Source: Anisodus tanguticus (taxonomy: Eukaryota > Streptophyta > Magnoliopsida > Solanales > Solanaceae). Taken from it: a stretch of 64,000 nt of DNA. Shown in pieces: positions 33,641-44,450 of this stretch (positions within the stretch are counted from its first letter, which is position 1; every line of letters starts with the position of its first letter). The position numbers were made by a program, and so were the translations under genes. Under the pieces are notes generated by a model. The model was not told the origin of the DNA and ran no database searches. It saw only the letters and a list, made by a program, of their open reading frames with translations. The stretch is from NCBI GenBank assembly GCA_034509755.1, contig CM067548.1, forward strand, positions 9,383,188 to 9,447,187, written 5' to 3'.

Positions 33641-34128
33641 TATGTTGATAACTTTATTAAGAATAGTTGTGTTTATGTTTGTGAACAAATATTCATTAGT
33701 GATATAAGGATTGCATCATACAAGACATATATGAACTGTAAATCGATACTAGAAATTGAAAGTGGTAAGTGAAATTTCCATTATGCTCAAGGATCTAAGG
33801 ACGACGATTTAGGATCAACCATTTATTGATTACAGACGTATCCAACACTCTTAGTCTTAGTAATATGTGTAATATAGGTACACCGAGGACATATAACCAT
33901 GACCTGAGTAAGGGGAAGTTTAGGAGTCTAAATAACTAAGTGGGGGACTCTAAAGTGTAATAAGAAAAATGAATTTTGAGAATGAGTTGCCTAAAGTTTT
34001 GTTTAGAAGACAGTGAAAGAAAGAAAAAAATACTCGGAAAATTTTACGTTGATTAGTAATCTCAAATATTTTCATAAGGATTAAACCATGTAGGAATAAT
34101 TGTTGAACATAATGAGATTTGCAATCAA

Positions 34129-35840
34129 AGGAATTTCCGTCTTCTCGAGGAACTGGTTTCGGAAGCCTTTGGAATGAAGTATTCTTCTATTTTGTGAGGA
34201 TTATTATGTGTTAAGGTATGTTTTATCTTCCTCTACTCATGATTGATTATGAGTAATTGTTAATTTTGAGAAAGTTGTGAAAAAGCATCATGATCAAAAC
34301 TTCGCAAAAATTATGAAATCTTTGTAATATGAATTGTTGAGCTATTTTACTCTAAGAATAAGTTGAATTGGATGCGGGAATTAATTGTGTATGTTATGAA
34401 TTAAGGATTGTTCAGTTTGAAGGATTGTGAAGTTTAATCACATAAGATTTTGCATATAAGTAAAGCCTAAAGAATCATATATGCTAAACTTGTTGAAGAA
34501 CACCTAAATGTGTCCTTGTGGAAATTGTTGTTTGGATTGAACCGTGGGATTAAATTACATAAATATCCTTTGTAAAGAAGTGTAAGAACCCAAAGTGTTT
34601 AAGGATGGTGATAAGATATCTAAGCGAAGTTTTTATGGAAAGTAAGATTCGATATTGATATTACTTCCTTATATGATATAGCTGATCATTCATAAGAGGA
34701 GAGAGGACTTGTAGAAGAATTGTGGCATTGAGGACCATGTATGTTACGACTTACTCTTCTTTCTATTGGCATGATCATAATGAAACGAACATAAACGAAC
34801 GATATCCGTAATGGCTCCACTCTTAGATATGTTAGAATTTGATATTTTTGACTTCCATATAACAATAGTGATCTTATGAACTGGTTTGTTGATCCTTCAA
34901 AGTATGTTATGTTAATGATGTTAGTTCCATAATGTCAATCGGAGGTGCAAGACCTTCCGTCACTCCGACGAGTGCAAAAAGTATTTAGTAATCCTTAAGA
35001 GGTCATCATATGCATGCATTATATATCTATATTGCCCACAGAGGCGTATGCCATTATATACACAACTATACATATATGATATTAATGATATTGCCCATAG
35101 AGGCCTATTACATTATATATGCAGCTATAGAGTTATGACATTGATGATATTGCCCATAGAGGCCTATGAAGTTATATACACGATTATATTTCACTATGCA
35201 TATTCTGGCCCACAGAGGCACTCAGAGTACATGTTGAATTTCCATAGTTTTATCCTACAGTTATACATTCAGTTACAGTTTCAATTTTTTTTTAGTTGCA
35301 ACATTTACTTATTTAATGTTTTAGTCATACATATTCAGTATATACTTCATATTGATGTCCCTTTCCGGGGATAATGCGTCTAGGTTCGCAGGTACAGATA
35401 GAGGAACAACTAATTTCCTTATGGTAGGAATCGAATCAGCTGGAGGTTGTCACGTTTCTTTCCTCTGGAGCTGTGTAATGAGTTGATAGATATGACATAT
35501 ATACATATGTATATAGTTGGGTATGGCGGGGACCTCTCCCGACCAGTTGCTGTCAGTATACTCTTTAGAGGCTTGTAGATAGTGTATTATGTGTGATAGT
35601 TGTATGTGCCCTTATCGACCTCTTCATTAGATTTAATTTGCACATGTCGGCCTTGTTATATATATGCATGGTTTGGGTCCCTTTCTGAATATAGGTGGTT
35701 ATGTCCCCATTCAGTTGAGTATGTGTTAGTGGCCTTGTTGGCCCATGAGTTATTATGTCTATCTCTCAGGTATCAGGATTGGTATGCTCGGGCCTTAGGG
35801 TGTCGGGTGCCTGCCACCACCCCAAGGTTGGGGTGTGACA
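34129..35840 (+). repeat. LTR 4 of array, 5'-truncated
   Basis: Begins inside the LTR ('aatttccgtcttctcgagg', matching about 30822 in LTR 3) and runs to GGGGTGTGACA. It has about three 62-bp units at 35033-35215. The pentamer TTACA follows at once, closing the array. Confidence 0.87.
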
Positions 35841-36150
35841 TTACAACTAGGGCATTATTTTTGGGAGGATCTTAAAAATTCAACCAATAAACCTGGCACA
35901 AAGGATCAGCTGACACAAATTTGCAAACTGGGCAGAATTCTTGAGAATAACTAAAAAATTCCACCGCCAGCATCGGTATAAGAGCCATCGACTCTGAAAT
36001 GTTCAACTGGGGCAAAATTATGAGAGGAACTCAAAAATTACTTCAACATAAATTGGTACGAGAGTTAGCCAATCTTATCTTGCAACCGGGGCAAAAGTTT
36101 TGAGAGGGTCACAAAAATTTCACCAAGACAAACAAGGAGAACTCCTAGAG
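35841..36150 (+). repeat. 80-bp tandem repeat of Tat 3' region
   Basis: Unit starts of the form 'caact-gggca' lie at about 35845, 35925, 36005 and 36084 (spacing 80, 80, 79). Each continues '...tttgagagg-tcacaaaaattc'. The first unit begins in the TTACA target duplication, showing that the array landed inside this repeat. Part of an earlier unit ('tttgagggatcacctcacaaaa') is at 14850 left of the array. Confidence 0.8.
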
Positions 36151-36870
36151 CACAAAGACGATAGAAGAACCTCGCTCAGAGCATATATGTTAGGACACTG
36201 AGTTAACAACATCTTAAATATGATAAAATGTTTTAGTAAAAAAATTGTTTTTCTCAAAAAAATAAAAGTTTTAACTAAAATTTCGTCTCTCATAATACCA
36301 AGCCCAAAAGGGGGGTTTATACTAGAGAAACAGAGAAATGACGCAGCGAGAGTCAGCAACATAGATTGACCCCATAGGAAATGATAATTTTTCTGTGTTT
36401 GCAGGTTCTCAAAACGCCGTTAAGAGGACGACGATTTTTTCTACTAACTTGTTTGTTCATGCATGAGGATGGTATCACAAAAAAGAAGCTCCGACATCGA
36501 AAGATGAAAAATTGGGCCACGAAAGCCACAAATAGAGCAAAACATCACAAGGGTGGTACAACCCGGCCCTGAGAGCCACAAAAAGAAAAAAATGCCATAA
36601 AGGCACAATATCCGGCCATGAGAACCATGAAAAGGATAAAGCGCCACAAGAGCGCAATATCCGTCTATAAGAGCTATTAAAAGGATGAAGAAAGACAATT
36701 CAACCATGAGATCCATATAAAGAACAAAATGACCTTCTGATCAAGAGGGTCACAAAAAATACAAAGGATAAAGAAAGACAATTCAGCCATGAGAGCCAAC
36801 AAACGGACAAAATGGCCATCTAACTGAGAGGGTCACAACTGACAAAAAGACAAAATAAAGACAATTAAGT
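36151..36870 (+). other. Tat 3' untranslated region, non-coding
   Basis: No supported coding frame. From about 36470, diffuse repeats of 'gccatgagagccac-aaaa-ggac/aaaa' appear with loose spacing and grade into the minisatellite that follows. An 'AAAAGGGGGG' run is at 36307. Confidence 0.5.
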
Positions 36871-37240
36871 TGAGAGGGCCATATTTACCATTTGCATGTC
36901 GAGAAGGTCATTCACTCAAACATTGCTGAGATGACCATAACAAGAGGGCCATTTATTCAAATACTGTCGAGAGGACCATTCATACAAACTGCATGCCGAG
37001 AAGGCTATTCTTTCAAACACTACCTAGAGGGCCATGCCGAGAGGGTCATTCATACAAACTGCATGTTGAGAGGGTCATTAATTCAAACATTGCCGAGAGG
37101 GCCATACCGAGAGGGCCATTCATTCAAATATTGATAAGAGGGCCATTAATACAAACTGCATATCGAGAGGGCCATTCATTCGAACACTGTTGAGAGGGCC
37201 ACTCATACAAATTGCATTCCGAGAAGGCCATTCACACATG
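36871..37240 (+). repeat. Minisatellite, 'gagagggccattcattcaaac' type
   Basis: About ten imperfect copies of a 35-40-bp unit built on 'cgagagggccattcat-caaac-(g/c)'. All three plus frames stay partly open only because of the repetition, so I do not call a protein. Confidence 0.82.
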
Positions 37241-37510
37241 AGCCAGACAATGTCGCAAACATCTGCTCAGCTAAAAATACATGAGAAAGATGGTGTCACA
37301 AGTGGTATTCACTCAACAACAAATATGCATGAGCTAGACAGTTTCAGAAGTGACATTCGCTTAGCTAAAAATACACAAGCCAGATGGTGTCGCAAGTGGA
37401 ATTCGCTCAACAACAAATATGCACGAGCTAGACAATGTCGGAAGTGATATCCGCTCAACACAAATGAGCCAGATGGTATCTCAGGCTTCAGTCATTCAGT
37501 AAAGTCAATA
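37240..37510 (+). repeat. Minisatellite, 'gagccagacaatgtcgcaag' type
   Basis: Unit starts at about 37240, 37283, 37331, 37377, 37425 and 37466 (41-48 bp apart). Alternate units resemble each other more ('...gctaaaaatac' versus '...caacaacaaatatg'), suggesting a 91-94-bp higher-order unit. Confidence 0.78.
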
Positions 37511-37772
37511 GAGTCATACGATCTAGATAGTGTCAAAAGAGGCATCCGCTCAAACAACATGCAACCACAGAATTCAGGAAAGCCAGACATTGTCGAAGGT
37601 GTCACTCGCTCAGAACAGTCACCCAAAAGGGTACAATAAACACAACCATGCAGGTATGGTCTAACAAATAATCAAACATGTCAGATCCCAACAAATGGAA
37701 ATAGGTTGAAAGCTACCAGAGAAGGAAAGCAAGCAGACCAAATCCAAACACATGCGGAGAAAATGTGGAATC
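37511..37772 (+). other. End of Tat 3' region, no gene seen
   Basis: One further degenerate 'gccagacattgtcgaaggtgtc' unit is at 37580. The rest is unique-looking sequence up to the junction with a minus-strand LTR at 37773. The Tat 3' LTR is not present here. Confidence 0.45.
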
Positions 37773-38145
37773 TTCTTCTACCCTTCTTAAATGCATTTAG
37801 AAACATGTATTAGACACGTGTACTAGGAAATCTCTTAAAATTAACCTTGCACTCCACATATACATGTAATAATCAAACTAGAGGACTCTCGACAAATTGT
37901 CATTAGTGCCACATTATTACACTCTTTATGCTCATGTACATCTATTTTTTTTGTTATGGATAAGACCAAGCAATTTGTATTTTTGCAGAAGCATCTCGGT
38001 CAAATAATGATAAAGAAATCTGTTTTTCTACCTCTTCGAGCTAACATCAAAAGTTATAAACCTTCTATGATCTCACCATGATCTTAATCTATTCAAACTA
38101 ATATAGATTTACTACGACTCTTAATGCTAAGTACGGGGTGTAACA
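37773..38145 (-). repeat. 3' LTR fragment of element A
   Basis: Colinear with 41028-41500, apart from a block of about 27 bases present only in the longer copy. It starts on the minus strand at 38145 with TGTTACACCCC and is truncated at 37773. Confidence 0.82.
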
Positions 38146-38160
38146 TTACCTCTCTCTTAG
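38146..38160 (-). other. Polypurine tract of element A
   Basis: On the minus strand CTAAGAGAGAGGTAA lies just before the LTR. Upstream is an 'AACATTTGAGGATGAATATT' version of the pre-PPT hairpin. Confidence 0.7.
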
Positions 38161-39249
38161 GAATATTCATCCTCAAATGTTGGACTTATCCGCGTACTAT
38201 AATACTATCATGACTTGTCGGCGAACATCTAGAACTATTTGCATGATTCATCATATAGATGATACTATATCTTAATAACAATATTCCTTTACATAGCAAG
38301 ATGATCTATCTTATGGGAGATATTCCACTATCATGTGATATTTGAAATCCTTTCTCAATGAACCGTTACTTTTATTGTAGACTATATTCTTAAACGTTAT
38401 GCTCTTATCGCTTATCATTTAACTAACTTTTTCTGCTATTTGGGCGGCATTCCACATCTTCTATGTGTTTTGAATCTTAAATTCCTTTGATTTCATTCAG
38501 GCTACACCGATCTCTCTATAACTTATGAAAGCTGTCAGCTCACTTGTTTTGATGAGCTTAATCCCAAGGTCTTACCTATCTTCTTCACTTCCTTTCTCAC
38601 TTTCTCTTACCCTTACTTCTATCCATTTAAAACCTTGTCGCACTCATATACTTTGTCTTACAAACTACACTTATCTATTCATACTATTCGTAACCTTCCG
38701 CTTATGTTTCTAGCATCATAGGCTTTCTTATACTATTCAAGAACCTTAAGCAAGATATCACACCGCTTTTAACTTCTCCTTACTCTCATAACTAGACCTT
38801 ATAGTACCTAGAAACCATAAGCTAGAAGATATGCTACTAACGGTACCACTATCATTTCTGGATACTGAATCATGGAGCTTCTGGCCCTACGTGAAGTCTG
38901 AACTATTCACAATCTTCTGTACTTAGGTATCTCATACCTTCTTCACCTCTATCTCATTTACATCTGAACCTCATACCTTATCTTCTGATACTATCATAAC
39001 ATCTCCTCTTAAACTACCTTATCCTTTTGGCTTGCGGTAATTTTTTTGATCATTGACATCTCTGTATAACATCAAACACAAGTTAAACTCGACTTCTTAT
39101 GACTTAGCTCTATAGCACAACCTGAAATCATAAAGAAGGGTAACCAATCCTAAATTCCTTATAGCCTCCCGTTTATAAATGTGGTGCACAACACATCTAT
39201 AAACAAGACTTACGAGACACGACTTTGTAGACTCCATAGGAAACGACAT
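38161..39249 (-). other. Internal remnant of element A, no gene
   Basis: About 1.1 kb with no retrotransposon domain. The part next to the PBS (39060-39245) parallels the array leader, including a 'TATAAACGGGAGGCTA' block. The short plus-strand frame at 38525-38713 lies in pyrimidine-rich sequence antisense to the element and is not supported. Confidence 0.6.
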
Positions 39250-39261
39250 GCTCTGATACCA
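39250..39261 (-). other. Perfect initiator-Met primer-binding site, element A
   Basis: On the minus strand the 12-mer is TGGTATCAGAGC, an exact match to the complement of plant initiator-Met tRNA, three bases from the LTR end at 39265. Confidence 0.88.
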
Positions 39262-39379
39262 CTTTGTCATACCCAACCTTGGTGAGGTGGACAAACACCT
39301 AGTTCCTTACGTACGTGAGTGATCCATATTATAAAATTATTAAACGTACTACATTTACACACCTGCAATCAGAAAATTC

Positions 39380-39384
<5 letters not shown>

Positions 39385-39428
<44 letters not shown>
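39385..39428. repeat. (AT)22 microsatellite
   Basis: 44 uninterrupted bases of alternating A and T inside the element A LTR. The two frames reading Ile-Tyr repeats across it are artefacts. Confidence 0.97.
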
Positions 39429-39430
<2 letters not shown>

Positions 39431-39914
39431 TCCGCATGGGCCTACGAAGCCTCGACATATATATAGAATGTACCAACATACTAAACATGACAACATGCAT
39501 CTACAAAAGCCTCTAAGAACATCTGACTGACATAACATATCGAGACAGGGCCCCCGACAAACCCAAAATATCAAAAGGATATAAACATGACCCTAAATCG
39601 GCAATACTCTAGGAGGAAATAGAGCTCACAGACAAAAGCTGATATCCGGAGGTGACCTAAAATGACGGATCCTCTCTTCGCCTACCTGAACTTGCGTGGC
39701 ATGAAATACAGTGTCCCCAGGCAAATGGATGTCAGTACGAATAATGTACTAAATATGTAAGGCGAAAATAAAACACAACAATACATAATAATAAAAAGAG
39801 GGATAGTTACGAATCAACCTGAACTCCTAAAATGCCATCGAGGCCCACAATATACATAATGATCATTCTTATCTTATAACCTTACTTTATACCATTATGT
39901 CAATGTCGTAAATC

Positions 39915-40110
39915 TAACTGCTCGACTGCCCAACTGATCAGTGGTAATAGCCCAACTCGCGGTAAATAAAAGTACATAACTTCCCAATCGGTGGTAATTG
40001 CCTACCGACCATAGCCCAGTGATAAATACGTGTCTGCCCAACCGGTGGTAAATAACGATACACAACTTCCTAACCGACAAGAACTACCCAACTGGTCATA
40101 GTCCGATGGT
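39915..40110. repeat. Short repeats 'gcccaactggtggtaa' in element A LTR
   Basis: At least five imperfect copies of 'cccaac(c/t)ggtggtaaata' are spaced roughly 30-40 bp apart. They look like a small minisatellite in the LTR, comparable in place to the 62-bp repeats of the array LTRs. Confidence 0.6.
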
Positions 40111-41500
40111 AAATAAAAATACATAGTCATGCTCTTATAGGTACTGTATATGTGTATATAACATTACTCGTTTACCTATGTACATACAATGCATGAAATC
40201 CTTCTAGGATCATTAGAACATCTTTCGAAGTGACTTATAGTTGTTCGCTCCGTTATAAACATTAACATCTTTCTTATACGTCTCAATAGGGACTTAAGAA
40301 CATATTTAGACATGCTTTGAAATAAATTTCCGAAGAATGAATAACATGAACATCCTTAACTACTAAGAGTAAAACTATTTATGAGATAATATTATGTTTA
40401 CGTTTCGTTACTTGTATCATGACAAAAGAAGAAAAGATTAGCCTTAACATACCTTGAAGGTAGACCCTTCAACTATCATCACGACCTACTAGTCCTCTAT
40501 ACGCTTCAACTCAAAGTGTGGAAGCCCCATAAAAATCTTCTTCTTACAATTCTCGAATTGAACCTTTTAAATAAGAGTAAGTTTGTCGATATTGTTTTGA
40601 ACCCTCAAATCTTTGTTTCTCGTTGCAAATATAAAAAAACATGGCTGCAGCTTCTACGTTTTCTTTCTTGCACCAGTGGATGCCCAAGCAGTGTCTTGTC
40701 ACCCTCTTTACAAGATGTACAATACTACCTTTAACTTAGAGTTAGAACCGTAGCTTATAGATGGGAGATGGGGAAGCCCACTACTAGATCAATTGAATAA
40801 GTTTTAAATCACAAGAATAGGTATCAAGTTATCCTTATATACATATACTTTAGTTCACCCTATTCAGCCCCTAAGTGTCCTAAAGAAAGACCTTTGCTAA
40901 TGTTATGTGGATCTGACCACTAATTTATTTAAATAAAAAATTCATGTCTTAATCTCCAACTTGGAGACACCTTCACGTGAAAGAATTAAGACAATCATTT
41001 TCATCTTATCATCATTCTCAAATTCATTCTTCTACCCTTCTTAAATGCATTTTAAAACATGTATTAGACAAGTGTACTAGGCAAGCTCTTAAAATTATCC
41101 TTGCACTCCACATATACGTGTAATAATCAAACTAGAGGACACTTGGAAAATTTTCATTAGTGTCACCTTTTAAATGAATTACGTCCACAACATTATTACA
41201 CTCTTTATGCTCATGTACATCTATTTTTGTTGTTATGGATAAGACCAAGCAACTTCAATTTTTGATGAAGCATCTCAGTCAAATAATGATCCATAAATCT
41301 ATTTTTCTACCTCTCCGAGCTTACATCGACTAACTCATAACATATCTTAGCGTTCGGAAATACAGAATATAATAATTTAATCCCCACACAACCTCCTAAA
41401 AAAGATATAAACCTTCTATGATCTCACGAATGATCTTAATCCATTTAAGCTGATATGGATTTACTATGAGACATCCTAATGCTAAGTACGGGGTGTAACA

Positions 41501-42004
41501 CTTGTTCCCCACTTACGATCCTACACATGAAAATTTACCCACATAATTAATTTCTTGATCTCAATTAACTTAAATAATAATCATTTTCAACACCTCATAT
41601 ACTCATTATCACGATCATATGATATAGAATTTGTTCATTGCCCCGTTTGGCACACACAAAATATTATTTCCAATCACCGTCATCCTACTTTCAAGTCTTA
41701 AATAATTTTGGAACTTCATCCCTTTTTATATACTGAGTTTGTGACCTTTATATTTGAAAATGACCAAAATTTCTCACGCTTGGGTCTACTTACATACCGA
41801 GCGGTTCAAACGATAGCACGAAAGTACACTGTATTACATTAACAAAACTTATTTTCTACGATTCGTTTAACCTCTAATCCTTATGACACATTTTCAATAT
41901 TTGTTTTAACCATCACTATCCTTATAAAGGATCGTAATCTCTTCGGGTTTGCGCTGACACTGACACTTACGATACATCCTAATGCAAAATCACGGAATGT
42001 TACA
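41501..42004 (-). repeat. 3' LTR fragment of element B
   Basis: Matches 42975-43480 over its length. It is cut at 41500 by element A, which appears to have inserted into it. Confidence 0.75.
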
Positions 42005-42274
42005 TCCCTACCCCCTTAGGAACATTCATCCTCGAGTGTATAGATAATACGTCAAGGAAACTAACTGTTAGGGAGTTCTAGTTATTATGATAGGGTATCC
42101 TCTCTAAACAGAACTCCCCAAGACCTGTCAAGCAACCAAAAAATACTATACATGCTTCACAGGGCCACATAACATAACAAGCCATCCCACATCGAACATA
42201 CATATTATGAATCGTAATTTTCCTCGTATACCTGCAACTTGGCTCTAGTGGCGTTATGATACCTCCACTTTGGT
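42005..42274 (-). other. Short internal remnant of element B
   Basis: Only a PPT and a degenerate leader-like stretch can be recognised. The minus-strand frame 42078-42314 has no recognisable content. Confidence 0.4.
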
Positions 42275-43480
42275 TGTCACCTAGTAGTAGAATGAAAGAG
42301 GAATTTATTGTCATATAACATAGCTATGGAATATACAATCAATAATAATCGTTAAAAACCTTCGGCTTGAAACGAGTGAGAATACTTGAATTTTATTTCT
42401 TCCTCATCTTCCTATGTCATCTCTTTGACATTCTAGTTCCTCCAAAGTACTTTTATAGAGGCGACTTCCTTGGTCCTCAATTTTGGACCTAACGGTCAAA
42501 CATGGCAATTGAGATATTTTTGTAAAATAATCCCCTTATAGTATGAACATTCACTACATCCACAACATAGATATGATAAAGACAGGGTGAACAGGTTTTA
42601 ATTGTGAAGGCAGTTTAACTCGTGAGCCATTTGTCTCTCATGTCGGATTGTCTAATGTAGTCGGATCGTTATCCTCCAACTATCATTATGTAACAATGTA
42701 TATCAGTTATCGTAAAAGGCCTCACATATTAGAAGACAATCTTTTTGCTTAGTAAAAAGGTCTCACATATGTTGCAAAACGTTTCTAGATGTAAAGAAAA
42801 TGAGAATCCAAAGTTTTTTCATGTTTTATTAACTGTGGGGCCCACCCACTTCTTAATTGTATTACTACATCACAACTTATCCAAATGATTCCACTATATT
42901 AGTCATATTTTTCTTTTCATGGCATGGCCCCACGTGGCCATGTTAAGACAACACTTATTCTTTTGTCTAGTAAATTGCCTACTTGTTCCCCACTTGCAAT
43001 CCTACACATAAACATTTACCTGCATAATTAATTTATTGATATACATTCACTTAAATAATAATAATTTTCAACACCTAATATACTCATTATCATGATCATG
43101 TGATATAGTATTAGTTCATTGCCCCGTTTGACACACACAAAATATTATGTTCAATCACCGTCATCCTAGTTTCAAGTCTTAAATAATTTTTGGACTTCAT
43201 CCCTTTTTATATAATTAGTTCCTGACCTTTATATTTGAATATGAATAAAATTTCTCAAGCTTGGGTCTACTTACATACCGAGCAGTTCAAACCATAGCCT
43301 GAAAGTACGGGGTATTACATTAACGAAACTTATTTTCTTCGATTCGTTTAACCTCTAATCCTTACGACATTTTTTCAATATTTCTTTTAAACCATAACAA
43401 TCGTTATAAAGGATCGTAATCTCTTCGGGTTCGTACTGACACTTACGATGCATCCTAATGCAAAAGTATGGAATGCTACA
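42275..43480 (-). repeat. 5' LTR of element B (outer end sure, inner end tentative)
   Basis: Starts on the minus strand at 43480 (TGTAGCATTCC). The inner end at about 42275 is inferred from a TGTCAC next to a decayed PBS-like 'atgatacctccac'. Confidence 0.5.
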
Positions 43481-44450
43481 CAATAGAATCATCCTGTGTA
43501 TAGAAAAAAAAAGAGAACATCAGGATAAAGATCCCTTGATCGCAGTATCCATGGAGGATGTACTAAGATATATTAAGATGATTCATGGAAGTATTAATGA
43601 AATGACATGAAAAAGAGCCTTATAAAGTTTGTGACCGGTGTATTAACTAACATTAGGTAAAAACTGAGCAGCAGGAGCCAGTAAGAAGACATAGAACATT
43701 AAGGGCCTGATGGAATTGGGATATAGGTAATATGGACCTTAGTAAGGATTTACTTCGCTGTTATTATGAGTTGGATATTCGAGTGATTGCTAAAAGGCTG
43801 ACTAGCTAACATGACTCTTTCCGATCAGAACAATCTATACGGATAAGGACTATGCAAGATTGTATAATTAAGAAGATGATTCACCTTCATGGTGTCTACA
43901 ATTTTATGATACTGGAGAAAGATACTCGGGTAGTTCGAAGCCTCATTTCGAAAAGGGGTTTTTGGCACTCTAGTTAGCCCCACTCACAGAAAGATATGCA
44001 AGTTAAGCATATGATTTAGGCGTTCGATGGCATATTACAAAATTGTGTAGAAGATCCTAAAGAAAGATGGAATGACTACCTATCTCTTAGCAAATGTATG
44101 CAGCAACGACTATCGTGGTAAGCATCGGAAGAATTCTAGATGAAGCTCTGAAGAAATAGAGAACCCCTATCGGATGATGGGAAGTAGGTAAACCAGAGTA
44201 GTGAGATCAAATTTAATGTATTAAGTCATAAGGCAGATAAGTCATGTGGAAAAAGATGTTGACTTCCTAGAATCGTCCGTAAGTGGTGTTTAGATGGATA
44301 ACGACAGGACTTAGAATTCCAAGGTGATAATTCATGAAAGTATCACCTTCGGAAGGCATTATGAGGATTGGCAGAAAAGGCAAGATTAACCCTTAGATAT
44401 ATTGGATTGTGTGATATTATTCAAATTTTTTTTTGCTAGGCGACCTATAA
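43481..44450 (+). pseudogene. Chromovirus integrase remnant, heavily decayed
   Basis: Read across frames, blocks appear in integrase order: MEDVLRYIKMIHG (zinc-finger region), MDLSKDLL and DIRVIAKRLTS (first-Asp region 'MDF..GLP', 'V.VDRLTK'), IIKKMIHLHGV, then 'GQ-like' and ERWNDYLSLSK, and MKVSPSEGIMRIGRKGK (KVSPMKG-type). No block keeps all catalytic residues and stops are frequent. It is the 3' half of a pol whose RT part was lost left of 43481, where element B begins. Confidence 0.65.

Larger units (their letters stand above)
32530..34128 (+). other. Internal region INT3, truncated (1.6 kb)
   Basis: Colinear with INT2 from the PBS to 'caatcaaagg' (INT2 about 27280), then it passes directly into the middle of an LTR at 34129. 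The breakpoint shows AGG microhomology between the two sequences. The rest of INT3 and the first 500 or so bases of LTR 4 were lost in one deletion. Confidence 0.8.
14891..35840 (+). mobile_element. Tandem LTR-retrotransposon array: four LTRs, three internal regions
   Basis: LTRs at 14891-17091, 23533-25714, 30323-32529 and 34129-35840 all point the same way. Each of the first three is followed by a PBS-like site. LTRs 2 and 3 are preceded by a polypurine tract. The outermost ends TGTTACACCCC and GGGGTGTGACA are inverted repeats, and the pentamer TTACA flanks the whole 20.95 kb once. Adjacent elements therefore share LTRs, the product of unequal recombination after one insertion. The host sequence is a Tat 3' region: removing the array and one TTACA restores a unit of the 80-bp repeat seen after 35841. 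Confidence 0.87.
37773..41500 (-). mobile_element. Minus-strand gypsy element A, internally deleted
   Basis: On the minus strand: 5' LTR 41500-39265, PBS, a 1.1-kb internal remnant, PPT, then the first 373 bp of the 3' LTR, cut off at 37773. LTR starts (TGTTACACCCCGTAC) at 41500 and 38145 agree. The leader after the PBS is similar to that of the array family, so it belongs to a related lineage in opposite orientation. No pol is left. Confidence 0.8.
39265..41500 (-). repeat. 5' LTR of element A
   Basis: 2,236 bp on the minus strand, from TGTTACACCCC (41500) to GGGTATGACA (39265). It contains an (AT)n microsatellite and a series of short 'cccaaccggtggtaa' repeats at 39920-40110. Confidence 0.85.
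41501..43480 (-). mobile_element. Minus-strand gypsy element B remnant
   Basis: Two direct copies of about 500 bp (41501-42004 and 42975-43480), both starting on the minus strand with a TGTA(A/G)CATTCC-type LTR end, flank about 1 kb. A purine run (CCTAAGGGGGTAGGGA on the minus strand, 42005-42020) precedes the inner copy, as a PPT should. A poor PBS-like site may lie near 42253-42265, next to a possible LTR end TGTCAC at 42275. No coding domain is left. Confidence 0.62.

Noticed and set aside
14891..35840. Three independent insertions side by side
   Set aside because: Inner LTRs are flanked directly by PPT and PBS with no 5-bp duplications, while a single TTACA pair flanks the block.
36390..36410. 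Intron acceptor 'ttttctgtgtttgcag' in the Tat 3' region
   Set aside because: No matching donor or coding exon can be seen, so a pyrimidine-rich chance match is more likely.
36892..37447. Repetitive plus-strand frames with 'REGHSF'-like motifs
   Set aside because: Similar peptides occur in different frames of the same minisatellite. There is no start context or related family.
37240..37510. CRISPR-like array
   Set aside because: The units are imperfect and abut each other, with no unique spacers between identical repeats; the DNA is plant nuclear.
39250..39261. tRNA gene fragments at the TGGTATCAGAGC sites
   Set aside because: Only the 12-base PBS complementary to the tRNA 3' end is present, next to an LTR. 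There is no tRNA fold.
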